Positions 1 through 7,400 of a stretch of 8,403 nucleotides of DNA are shown here, piece after piece (position 1 is the first letter of the stretch; each line of letters begins with the position of its first letter). Location: assembly GCA_964406005.1 (NCBI GenBank), contig CAYOPZ010000059.1, positions 1-8,403 of the forward strand. Direction: 5' to 3'. A program made the position numbers and the translations under genes. Source of the DNA: CAYOPZ01 sp964406005 (GTDB lineage Bacteria > Bacteroidota > Bacteroidia > Bacteroidales > SM23-62). The notes below the pieces were generated by a model, which had not been told where the DNA came from, did no database searches, and saw nothing but the letters and a program-made list of their open reading frames with translations.

Positions 1-43
1 GCCGCTAGCGTTCATCCTGAGCCAGGATCAAACTCTTCATTGT
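1..43 (-). rRNA. rrs: 16S ribosomal RNA, 5' end only (gene continues past the left edge)
   Basis: The reverse complement of bases 17-36 is AGAGTTTGATCCTGGCTCAG, the near-universal site at the start of bacterial 16S rRNA. It is followed by GATGAACGCTAGCGGC, the variant usual in Bacteroidetes. Aligning by eye to E. coli numbering, where GAAGAG starts at nucleotide 6, puts mature nucleotide 1 at about base 43. Transcription runs leftward, so the rest of the gene and presumably the 23S and 5S genes lie outside the window. Identity is certain; the mature 5' end is accurate to a few bases. Confidence 0.96.
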
Positions 44-123
44 AATTAAGAATTTAAATGCTCTCAAGATTCACTACCTGTCTGGAATAAACGAGATTTT
101 CTAGCTGTACTAACCTTTTCAGA

Positions 124-135
124 TTTTCAAAGAAC
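124..135 (-). promoter_or_regulatory. boxA-like antitermination site in the rRNA leader
   Basis: On the minus strand this reads GTTCTTTGAAAA, the boxA form found in rRNA leaders of several phyla (compare B. subtilis GTTCTTTGAAAACT and E. coli GCTCTTTAACA). It lies about 80 bases upstream of the 16S 5' end and downstream of the predicted rRNA promoters, where NusB/NusE would bind nascent RNA and suppress premature termination. The match and position are visible in the sequence; the function is inferred from known rRNA leaders. Confidence 0.6.
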
Positions 136-195
136 TTTTTTTCAGGAAAACAAAGTTAAGAATCAATACTCATCTCTGCAACTTTTTTCCCAAGG

Positions 196-227
196 CAAAT
201 ATACTTCGTTTCAGAAGCGGCTGCAAA
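196..227 (-). promoter_or_regulatory. rRNA operon promoter (Bacteroidetes sigma-ABfr type)
   Basis: Read leftward, TTTG (227-224) is followed after 20 bases by TATATTTG (203-196). This matches the Bacteroidetes primary-sigma consensus, a TTTG or TTG -33 element and a TAnnTTTG -7 element about 19-21 bases apart. Transcription would start near base 190 and give a leader of roughly 150 nt before 16S, containing the boxA-like site. No E. coli-type -35/-10 pair is needed to explain the region. The motif fit is exact at both elements; the start point is inferred. Confidence 0.68.
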
Positions 228-256
228 TATAAAAACATTTGCTTTCAAACCTGCAA
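224..256 (-). promoter_or_regulatory. possible second, upstream rRNA promoter
   Basis: A second TATATTTG octamer occurs on the minus strand at 231-224, exactly 28 bases upstream of the first. A TTG at 256-254 lies 22 bases further upstream; a full TTTG at 249-246 is only 14 bases away and too close. This could be a tandem P1 of the kind common in rRNA operons. Alternatively, its TTTG may serve only as the -33 element of the downstream promoter, in which case the octamer match is partly incidental. Confidence 0.35.
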
Positions 257-334
257 TACTTGCCGAAAAAAAACGTCCTTCCCAAAGATTGATCGTATGT
301 CATGTTCCCTTCGTTTCTCTGATATTTATGGAGA

Positions 335-1108
335 ATGTTATATCTTCACCCTTATTTTAACAGTATCCCCGAGGTGAGCAACAGGCTGGTAATCATCCCA
401 ACATACAACGAAATTGAAAATATCGAAAAGATCATTTCAAAAGTGGTTTCGCTCAAACCCGAGTTCGATATACTGATCGTCGATGATGCTTCCCCCGACG
501 GTACGGCAGCTGTGGTAAAATCCATGCAGGATCCCCTGAAGGGCCGTTTACACCTGTTGGAGAGAAGCGGGAAGCTCGGTCTGGGTACTGCCTATATTGC
601 AGGTTTTTACTGGGCCCTTGAACGGAAATTCGAATACATCTTTGAAATGGATGCCGATTTTTCCCATAATCCGGACGATCTGGTGCATCTGTACAATGCC
701 TGCCTCAACGGAGCGGACCTGGCCATCGGTTCAAGGTATGTTTCCGGGGTAAACGTTGTAAACTGGCCCGCAAGCAGGGTTCTGATATCCTATTTCGCCT
801 CGGTTTACGTACGGCTTATCACAAGGATGAAAATCAAGGATTCCACGGCCGGGTTCAAATGCTATAAAAAAGCGGTACTGGAAACCATCAACCTGGAAAA
901 AATCCGTTTCAAGGGATATGCATTCCAGATCGAGATGAAATTTGCAGCCTGGAAACACGGATTTATTCTGAAGGAAATACCAATTATTTTTACCGACCGC
1001 AGGGAAGGCAAATCCAAGATGTCCGGAAAAATCGTTTACGAAGCCATCTGGGGGGTCATCACCATGAAGATTTCCAGCTGGTTTAAATCTTATACAAGCA
1101 TAAAGTGA
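335..1108 (+). CDS. Polyprenol-phosphate mannosyltransferase-like family 2 glycosyltransferase
   Basis: This is a cytoplasmic-face GT-A glycosyltransferase of the dolichol/polyprenol-phosphate mannose synthase (DPM1-like) family, expected to transfer a sugar from a nucleotide donor (typically GDP-mannose) to a polyprenyl phosphate. Visible family motifs are IPTYNE (residues 21-26), DDASPDGT (50-57), the metal-binding DAD (106-108) within EMDADFSHNP, GSRY (132-135), and a C-terminal segment with TAGFKCY, FKGYAFQIEM and a GKSKMSG loop. There is no C-terminal membrane domain, as in the short soluble bacterial and DPM1 forms. The ATG at 335 gives 257 residues. A GTG at 374 would give 244 and start at SNRLVIIPTYNE, closer to the usual family N-terminus, so the first 13 residues are doubtful. 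An in-frame TGA at 320-322 excludes earlier starts. The last 4 bases overlap pyrC. The actual sugar donor cannot be read from sequence. Confidence 0.88.
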   Translation: MLYLHPYFNSIPEVSNRLVIIPTYNEIENIEKIISKVVSLKPEFDILIVDDASPDGTAAVVKSMQDPLKGRLHLLERSGKLGLGTAYIAGFYWALERKFEYIFEMDADFSHNPDDLVHLYNACLNGADLAIGSRYVSGVNVVNWPASRVLISYFASVYVRLITRMKIKDSTAGFKCYKKAVLETINLEKIRFKGYAFQIEMKFAAWKHGFILKEIPIIFTDRREGKSKMSGKIVYEAIWGVITMKISSWFKSYTSIK

Positions 1109-2478
1109 AATCCGGTATGGTCGACCTGCTTATTCATAATGCCCGGATCGTGAACGAAGGAAATGTAACAGAGGGGGATATCCTTGTGCAGGGAGACCGG
1201 ATCCGGTCCATCCGGACCCGGGAGAACCCTGTTCCGGTCAAAGCCGGAAAGACAATCGATGCCGGGGGAAGATATGTGCTGCCGGGCATCATTGACGACC
1301 ATGTACATTTCCGCGAACCCGGGCTGACCCATAAAGCGGATCTGCATACGGAATCCAGAGCCGCCGTTGCAGGAGGCATTACTTCGTTCATGGAAATGCC
1401 CAATACCCTTCCTCAAACCATTACCCTCAAAGCTCTGGAAGACAAGTTTGCCCTGGCTGCAGAAAAATCCCTCGCCAATTATTCGTTTTACCTGGGAGCC
1501 ACCAACGATAATATAAAAGAGATCAGAAACCTCGACGCCCGCCAGGCCTGCGGGGTGAAAGTCTTTATGGGTTCTTCCACCGGGAACATGCTTGTAGACC
1601 GGCAGGAAGGCCTCGAAGCCATTTTCGCCGATAGCCCCGTGATCATTGCCACCCACTGTGAAGAAGAAAATACAATAAGGACAAATACGGAAAAATACCG
1701 AAGCAAATACGGTGAGACAATTCCGTTTTCCTGCCATCCGCTGATCCGGACTGCGGAAGCCTGTTACCGCTCTACTTCCAGAGCGGTCGAACTTGCAGCA
1801 AAACATAAAGCCAGGCTGCATGTCCTGCATATTTCAACCGGCCGTGAGCTGGAACTTTTTAAGAGTACTCCCGCAACAGGGGAAAAACAGGTCACTGCGG
1901 AGGTATGTATTCACCATCTCTGGTTTGACCAGGGGGATTATGAAAAGAAAGGAAGCCTGGTGAAATGGAATCCGGCCATCAAATCGAGTCAGGACCGTGT
2001 TGCTTTACTCAACGGACTGAATACCAACAAGCTGGATGTTGTAGCTACGGACCATGCACCACATACTGCAGAGGAAAAAAAAGGGAATTATTTCGAGGCG
2101 TTTTCCGGCGGTCCCATGGTTCAGCATTCCCTGCCGGCCATGATGGAATTTTATCTCAACGGATCTGTCGGGCTGACGACAATTGTTGAAAAGATGTGCC
2201 ACGCACCGGCCAGGATTTTCGGGATCGCCGACCGTGGTTTCATACGGAAGGGTTACTTCGCTGACATGGTAATCATTGATACGGACTCGATGTGGAAAGT
2301 TGCGGCAAATAATATATTGTATAAATGCGGATGGTCTCCTTTCGAAGGCCGGTCATTCAACACCCGAATACTGTATACGCTGATAAACGGCAATGTGGTC
2401 TGTGAATGGGATCCGGAATCGGGGAAGCACGTTTTCGATGAGCACTTCAGGGGATCCAGGCTGCAGTTTAACCGGTAA
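1105..2478 (+). CDS. pyrC: Dihydroorotase (class I)
   Basis: Dihydroorotase interconverts N-carbamoyl-L-aspartate and L-dihydroorotate, the third step of de novo pyrimidine synthesis, in the cytoplasm. The amidohydrolase-fold motifs are all present: HVHFREPG (metal-binding H66 and H68, substrate Arg 70), K152 in GVKVFMGSSTG at the position of the carboxylated metal-bridging lysine, H184 in ATHCEEE, H242 in LHVLHISTG, and the catalytic D316 in ATDHAPH. The C-terminal part has the usual beta-sandwich return (ADMVIIDTDSMWKV, FEGRSF). Length is normal for class I. The GTG at 1105 overlaps the upstream TGA (GTGA), suggesting translational coupling. The ATG at 1117 would give 453 residues beginning MVDLLIHNARIV and is an equally good start. 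An allantoinase or hydantoinase is less likely because of the FREPG signature. Five bases separate it from the downstream lipoprotein gene. Confidence 0.93.
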   Translation: MKSGMVDLLIHNARIVNEGNVTEGDILVQGDRIRSIRTRENPVPVKAGKTIDAGGRYVLPGIIDDHVHFREPGLTHKADLHTESRAAVAGGITSFMEMPNTLPQTITLKALEDKFALAAEKSLANYSFYLGATNDNIKEIRNLDARQACGVKVFMGSSTGNMLVDRQEGLEAIFADSPVIIATHCEEENTIRTNTEKYRSKYGETIPFSCHPLIRTAEACYRSTSRAVELAAKHKARLHVLHISTGRELELFKSTPATGEKQVTAEVCIHHLWFDQGDYEKKGSLVKWNPAIKSSQDRVALLNGLNTNKLDVVATDHAPHTAEEKKGNYFEAFSGGPMVQHSLPAMMEFYLNGSVGLTTIVEKMCHAPARIFGIADRGFIRKGYFADMVIIDTDSMWKVAANNILYKCGWSPFEGRSFNTRILYTLINGNVVCEWDPESGKHVFDEHFRGSRLQFNR

Positions 2479-2483
2479 TACGC

Positions 2484-2990
2484 ATGATCATGAAATCGTT
2501 TGATGTTTCAGTACTGTTCCTTCTTGTCCTGTCGTTTCTTGCATCCTGCAGGAAAGGAGAAAAATCGTTTACTCCGTATAACCTGGCCGCCGACTCAAAT
2601 ACAACCGAAGTTGCCGAAGACATCATATACGACGTTGAGATCATCAATCCCGATGAAGATGATCCCTGGATGGATGAATGTCTTCAGGGACTCGACAGGG
2701 AGGCCTTGATCGACTTTATCTTCAAAGGCATTTACGATAAAGACCTGAAGGTATATGACATTTTCGAAGATACCCGGATAAGCACACGCAAGGTACGGCA
2801 GATGGAGGAAGAGGGTGAGTTCAGCCGCGACCTGATCGGCAAGATCCAGTTCAAGGAAGTATGGCTTTATGACACCCTCAGCCAACGCATGTCAAAGAAG
2901 GTTACCGAGATCAGCCTTGGAACCCAGAATTTCGGTCCTGACGGGTACCTGCGAGGCTATGATCCCCTCTTCAGGGTCGTCCTGCCCTGA
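2484..2990 (+). CDS. Small lipoprotein with GldN/PorN-like C-terminal region
   Basis: The 168-residue product begins with a lipoprotein signal peptide: Lys4, a hydrophobic core (about residues 8-19) and lipobox L19-A20-S21-C22. After cleavage Cys22 would be the lipidated N-terminus. Residues 23-28 (RKGEKS) lack the acidic run of Bacteroidetes surface-export signals, so a periplasm-facing outer-membrane location is more likely. A low-complexity acidic linker (about 40-62) follows. Residues from about 70 to the end contain ALIDFIFKGIYDKDLKVYD and then FKEVWLYDTLSQRM and GYDPLFRVVLP. From memory these resemble the block in GldN/PorN with KEEWFFDKQRS and a GYxPLFWIYFP ending. GldN/PorN is a periplasmic ring component of the type IX secretion system. 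That family link is my inference and unverified. No catalytic motif is seen. The ATG at 2490 is an alternative start. The gene sits 5 bases after pyrC, so it is probably co-transcribed. Confidence 0.8.
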   Translation: MIMKSFDVSVLFLLVLSFLASCRKGEKSFTPYNLAADSNTTEVAEDIIYDVEIINPDEDDPWMDECLQGLDREALIDFIFKGIYDKDLKVYDIFEDTRISTRKVRQMEEEGEFSRDLIGKIQFKEVWLYDTLSQRMSKKVTEISLGTQNFGPDGYLRGYDPLFRVVLP

Positions 2991-2999
2991 TTGCGTTTG

Positions 3000-3080
3000 T
3001 TTGAGCAGATACTGTGAAACCGCAGCCGGCAAATTTTGCTTCGCAAAACTTAATGCTGCTCTTCACAGTATCTGCTCAAA
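3000..3080. repeat. 81-base nested palindrome between convergent genes (possible bidirectional terminator or palindromic repeat unit)
   Basis: Bases 3000-3018 (TTTGAGCAGATACTGTGAA) are a perfect 19-base inverted match to 3062-3080. The 43-base interior folds further: GCAGC (3022-3026) pairs with GCTGC (3055-3059), and TTTTGC (3034-3039) pairs with GCAAAA (3043-3048) around a 3-base TTC loop. The structure begins 10 bases after the lipoprotein stop and ends 45 bases before the aspartate kinase stop, so it could end transcription in both directions. No clear T-tract follows either arm, and 19 perfect base pairs is long for an intrinsic terminator. A MITE-like or REP-like dispersed element is the alternative. 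Confidence 0.75.
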
Positions 3081-3102
3081 TCATCTGTCAGGAAAACCGT
3101 GG

Positions 3103-3131
3103 GGGATAAAATCCTCGTTAGACTTTATCCC
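3103..3131 (-). terminator. Hairpin overlapping the aspartate kinase stop codon, possible terminator
   Basis: GGGATAAA (3103-3110) pairs perfectly with TTTATCCC (3124-3131) around a 13-base loop. The right arm includes the TAA stop of the aspartate kinase gene (3127-3125, minus strand). Position suits a 3'-end hairpin for that transcript. There is no U-tract after it and the loop is large, so termination activity is uncertain; the neighbouring 81-base palindrome may do this job. Confidence 0.35.
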
Positions 3132-4390
3132 TTGTCGCGGACAACCAGCTGGATGTTCTGTTTGTAGGTCTGCTCGAGGATAAGTTCCTTGTTGACCATG
3201 ACACGGTCTATGGTGGACCGGTCAAAATAACGTATGGTGATGAGTTCGAGCCCGGTCTCATAGCTCACCTTGAATTCTTTCTCCAGGTCATCCGTCAATG
3301 CCCTGAGCCTCCGTTTGTCATTATTGATACATATCTGGAAACTGACCGCCGAATTCTGCATCAGCTTGATCTTGACCCCGTGCTTGTACAGATACCCGAA
3401 TATGGTCTCAAGGCTGTCTTCGGCGATGAATGAAAAATCCCTCGGGGAAATCCGTATCAGCACCTGGTCCATATTGAAAATGAAAGAAGGAATCAGACTG
3501 TTATAATTCAGATTGCCAACCAGGGTCCCTTCTTCATCCGGATTGACAAATGACCTGATGTAAAGGTTTATATTCTTGTTCTGAAGGGGTTTAATGGTTT
3601 TCGGATGGATAACACCGGCTCCGTAATAGGCAAGCTCGATGGCATCCAGGTAGGATATCTTCTCCAGTTTCACGGTATCGTCGAACCATTTCGGGTCGGC
3701 ATTCAGAACGCCGGGCACATCTTTCCAGATGGTCACGCTTTCTGCCCCAAGTATGTGGGCAAGAACGGCAGCTGTAAAATCAGAGCCCTCCCTTCCCAGG
3801 GTGGTGGTCATGTCATTGACGGTGGAGGCGATGAATCCCTGTGTGACATAAATCCTCTGGTCCCTGAAATTAAAATCCCGGCTGCTCAGTTTCCCGGAAA
3901 GTTCCCAGTCAATGCGCGCTTCCCGGAAAGCGTCGTTACTCTTGAGGGAACTGCGAATATCCATCCACCGGTTCCGGATCCCGGTCTCGTTCAGGTATGC
4001 CGAAATGATTCTGGTAGAGATCATTTCCCCGTAGGGAACAATCTGGTCGTAATCAAAATCGTAATTCAATGTGGGCGCTTTTTCCAGCCTTTCCTTCAGT
4101 TCCCCGAAAACCTCCAGGATCTTCGAGCGGAAGGGATGGTCCTTATCCGGGAACAACTCGCTTATAATCTCAAGATGATATGCTTTCCTCTCCTCAAATG
4201 CCTTGTTCAGTTCTTTTTTGCGTTTATGGAAATAATGATCGACAATCACTTCCATTGCGTTGGTCGTCTTACCCATGGCCGAGACGACAATGATAATACT
4301 GTCCCTGGGATAACGCCGCAGGATGTCTCCCACATTTTTAACGGAATCCGCGTTCTTCACGGAGGCCCCGCCGAACTTGAATACAATCAT
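3125..4390 (-). CDS. lysC: Aspartate kinase, monofunctional, with C-terminal ACT domains
   Basis: Aspartate kinase phosphorylates L-aspartate to aspartyl-4-phosphate, the entry step to lysine/diaminopimelate, threonine and methionine. The amino-acid-kinase domain spans roughly residues 1-295: KFGGAS (5-10, where most homologues have KFGGTS), VVSAMGKTTN, YGEMISTR, TTTLGREGSD (GREGSD at 199-204, the ATP/aspartate-binding signature with Glu in place of the second Gly of GRGGSD), WKDVPGVLNADPK and AYYGAGVIHPKT. The remainder (about 305-421) is a pair of ACT-like regulatory modules (FNMDQVLIRISPRDFSFIAED; VSYETGLELITIRYF), implying allosteric feedback by an end product, probably lysine or threonine. 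There is no homoserine dehydrogenase domain, so it is not a ThrA-type bifunctional enzyme. Length (421) is normal for a monofunctional form. It converges on the lipoprotein gene and diverges from mfd. Which aspartokinase isoform it represents cannot be told from this locus. Confidence 0.93.
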   Translation of the reverse strand: MIVFKFGGASVKNADSVKNVGDILRRYPRDSIIIVVSAMGKTTNAMEVIVDHYFHKRKKELNKAFEERKAYHLEIISELFPDKDHPFRSKILEVFGELKERLEKAPTLNYDFDYDQIVPYGEMISTRIISAYLNETGIRNRWMDIRSSLKSNDAFREARIDWELSGKLSSRDFNFRDQRIYVTQGFIASTVNDMTTTLGREGSDFTAAVLAHILGAESVTIWKDVPGVLNADPKWFDDTVKLEKISYLDAIELAYYGAGVIHPKTIKPLQNKNINLYIRSFVNPDEEGTLVGNLNYNSLIPSFIFNMDQVLIRISPRDFSFIAEDSLETIFGYLYKHGVKIKLMQNSAVSFQICINNDKRRLRALTDDLEKEFKVSYETGLELITIRYFDRSTIDRVMVNKELILEQTYKQNIQLVVRDKG

Positions 4391-4490
4391 GGTCTAAATT
4401 TAGCAACAATTGTAAAGGTTTGAAATTAAAAACTTATGTGCCATACCATATAAAAGATTAACTTCGCAATCCCTGTAAACAATCTGTTGT
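4391..4490. promoter_or_regulatory. Divergent intergenic region between aspartate kinase and mfd
   Basis: This AT-rich 100-base gap must hold promoters for both flanking genes. Leftward, TACAATTG (4414-4407) is one base off the Bacteroidetes -7 element TAnnTTTG and lies 17 bases from the aspartate kinase ATG, but no good -33 TTTG is seen. Rightward, TTTG (4419-4422) precedes a weak TACCATAT (4444-4451) by 21 bases. Both assignments are weak. No operator palindrome or riboswitch-like structure is evident. Confidence 0.25.
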
Positions 4491-7400
4491 TTGGAACCAC
4501 CGGAACTCCTGTCGGCGTATAATCGGCTCGACCAGGTTAAAGCCCTGCATAAATGGTGTGAAAAACCCGGGAGCCAGGTGATCCACCTGAAAGGACTGGC
4601 CGGATCGTCCCCGGCCCTTATTGCCGCTTCATGCCTTACCGAAACCGTCAGGAGCCATGTATTTATTCTTCCCGACAGGGAAACCGCAGCATATTTCCAT
4701 AATGACCTGGTAAATTTTTCTTCACCGGTCAGCACTTACTTCTATCCTTCTTCTTACAGAAGGTCCGTGCAGTACTCCCGGAAAAACACAGACAATATTG
4801 TCAGGCGTACCGAGGTACTGAAAAAAATAGAGGAGGATGACGGTCCCAAGGCAATTGTGACATTTCCGGAAGCGCTTGTGGAAAAAACCTTTTCCAGGAA
4901 TTTCCTGAATAAAAATACATTCGATGTGCGGACCGGTGACCGGCTTTCCCATAGTTTTCTGGCTGATTTTCTTGCCTCCTGCCAGTTTCAGCTTGAGGAT
5001 TTTGTATACGAACCCGGACAGTATTCCATCCGGGGAAGCATCGTTGATGTTTTTTCATTCTCCGCAAAATTTCCCTACAGGATCGATTTTTCAGGACAGG
5101 AGGTGGATTCCATCCGCTCATTTGACATTGAGAATCAGATCTCCGTTGAAAAGCATGATCGCATCAGCCTGGTACCGGATGTGAACATGTTGCAGGCAAA
5201 GGACCCCCGAACGATTGAAAGCATGATTGCCTTTGCAGATTATCCCGACAGCGATACGATCTGGTGGGCAGATGACCTGGCCTGGGTGCGGGACCGAATG
5301 GACGATATTGTGAGCCGCACCCCCCGTTCCGGCCGGGATGCAGATGAACCCGGAAATGAAGTGAATAAACCGGAAACACTGGTGGGCGGAAAAACCTTCA
5401 CCGCCGGACTCGGTTCAAAGCCCCTGATCGAATTCGGCAGACAGGTGCTGTTCACACCGGATTCAAGCCTTTCGTTCAACTGCCAGCCCCAGCCTGCTTT
5501 CCGGAAAAACTTCGAAATCCTGGCAGATGACCTTCTGGAAAGGGCCGGAAACGGATACCAGACATACATCCTTTCTGATAACCGCAGGCAGATCGACAGG
5601 CTCCATGCCATCTTTGAGGATATCCGCCCCGGGATTGAATTCCGGACCATACCGACCAGCCTGCATGAAGGGTTTATCGACCATGAACTGCGGATCTGCC
5701 TCTATACCGACCACCAGATATTCGACCGTTATCACCGCTACCGCCTGCAGGAGCAGTTCACCCGCCGCGAAAGTCTGACCATGCGTGAGCTTACGGAACT
5801 TCAGCCCGGGGATTATGTGGTGCATACAGATCACGGAATAGGACAGTTTGGGGGGCTCGAAAAGATCAACCTTCACGGCATCGAGCAGGAGGCTGTGAAA
5901 CTGGTATACAAAGACCTGGATACCCTGTATGTAAGCATTCATTCCCTGCACAGGATCTCGAAGTTCAAGGGAAAGGACAACCAGCCGCCAAGGGTTTACA
6001 AACTGGGTACAGGCGCCTGGCAGAAACTGAAGAACAGCACAAAAAAGAAGGTTAAGGACATCGCCAGGGAGCTGATCACCCTTTATGCCAGGCGGAAGGC
6101 ACAGAAGGGATTCTCATTTTCTGCCGATTCATACCTGCAGGATGAACTTGAAGCCTCTTTCATATATGAAGACACGGAAGACCAGCTGGCAGCCACCCGG
6201 GAAATGAAGCAGGGCATGGAAGCGGAATTCCCCATGGACAGGCTGATCTGCGGAGACGTGGGATTTGGAAAGACCGAGATAGCCGTCCGTGGCGCTTTCA
6301 AGGCGGTCAGTGACAGCAAACAGGTCGCCGTGCTTGTACCTACGACCATTCTTGCACTGCAGCATTACCGGACCTTTCGAGAGCGGCTTCATGATTTCCC
6401 TTGCACGGTGGACCTTATCAGCCGGCTAAAAAATCCTGCAGCCCGGAAAAAAACCATTGCAGATCTCGAAAGCGGGAAAACCGACATTGTCATCGGAACC
6501 CATCGACTGCTTAGCAGGGACGTAAAATTCAAGGATCTGGGGCTCCTGATCATCGATGAAGAACAAAAGTTCGGTGTGGCCATGAAGGAAAAGCTGAAAC
6601 AGATGAAGCTAAATGTCGATACCCTTACCCTGACGGCCACACCCATTCCCCGGACCCTTCAGATGTCGCTTATGGGTGCGCGCGATCTGTCCATTATCCG
6701 GACACCCCCTCCCAACCGCTATCCCATCGTTACCGAACTGCACAGCTTCAACGAGGACATCATCAGGGAAGCCATCTATTTCGAAGTCAGCCGGAACGGG
6801 CAGGCTTTTTTCATACATAACCGCATCGACAACATCACCGGCGTGGAGGAAACGGTCAGGCGCATCTGTCCGGATGTCAGCACCGCAGTGGCACACGGCC
6901 GGATGGAAGGATCCAGGCTTGAAAAAATTATGCTGAACTTTATTGAAGGCCAATATGACGTGCTGATCTCGACCACCATTATCGAATCCGGGCTTGACAT
7001 TCCCAATGCCAATACCATCATCATTAACAATGCACACCACTTCGGATTAAGTGACCTGCACCAATTGAGAGGAAGGGTCGGCAGGTCAAACCGCAAGGCG
7101 TTCTGCTATCTTCTTGCACCGCCCGCTGCATTACAGACCCCTGAAGCCCGGAGAAGGCTGAAGGCCATCGAAGAATTCTCAGAACTGGGAAGCGGATTGA
7201 ACATCGCCATGCAGGACCTGGACATACGGGGAGCGGGTAACCTCCTGGGAGCCGAACAGAGCGGATTCATCGCCGAAATAGGATTTGAAACCTATCACCG
7301 CATCCTGGATGAAGCACTGCTGGAGTTGAAAGAGAATGAATACAAGGACCTTTTCAGGACGGAGGAATCCACAGGGGAGAAAAAAGGAGACATTCAATAC

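Noticed and set aside
257..334. Bacteroidetes-type promoter for the glycosyltransferase gene
   Set aside because: TATTTATG (323-330) is one base off the -7 element but has no TTG/TTTG at proper spacing and would lie too close to the start codon. A promoter is expected here but I cannot locate it.
1090..1830. Minus-strand open frame of 246 codons opposite pyrC
   Set aside because: It mirrors the conserved dihydroorotase coding sequence, carries no recognisable motif and is rich in Gly, Phe and Cys in the manner of antisense shadows.
2869..3183. Plus-strand 104-codon frame crossing the end of the lipoprotein gene, the palindrome and the aspartate kinase 3' end
   Set aside because: It overlaps two real genes and a structured intergenic repeat, is Cys/Ser rich, and has no support beyond being open.
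3605..4423. Plus-strand open frame of 272 codons opposite the aspartate kinase gene
   Set aside because: It is wholly antisense to a clear aspartate kinase, has no recognisable domain, and its composition is what the complement of a coding frame would give.
5463..5951. Minus-strand frames of 136-163 codons within mfd (also around 7179-7670 and 6609-7040)
   Set aside because: All lie inside the full-length mfd reading frame, and none shows a domain, start context or promoter.
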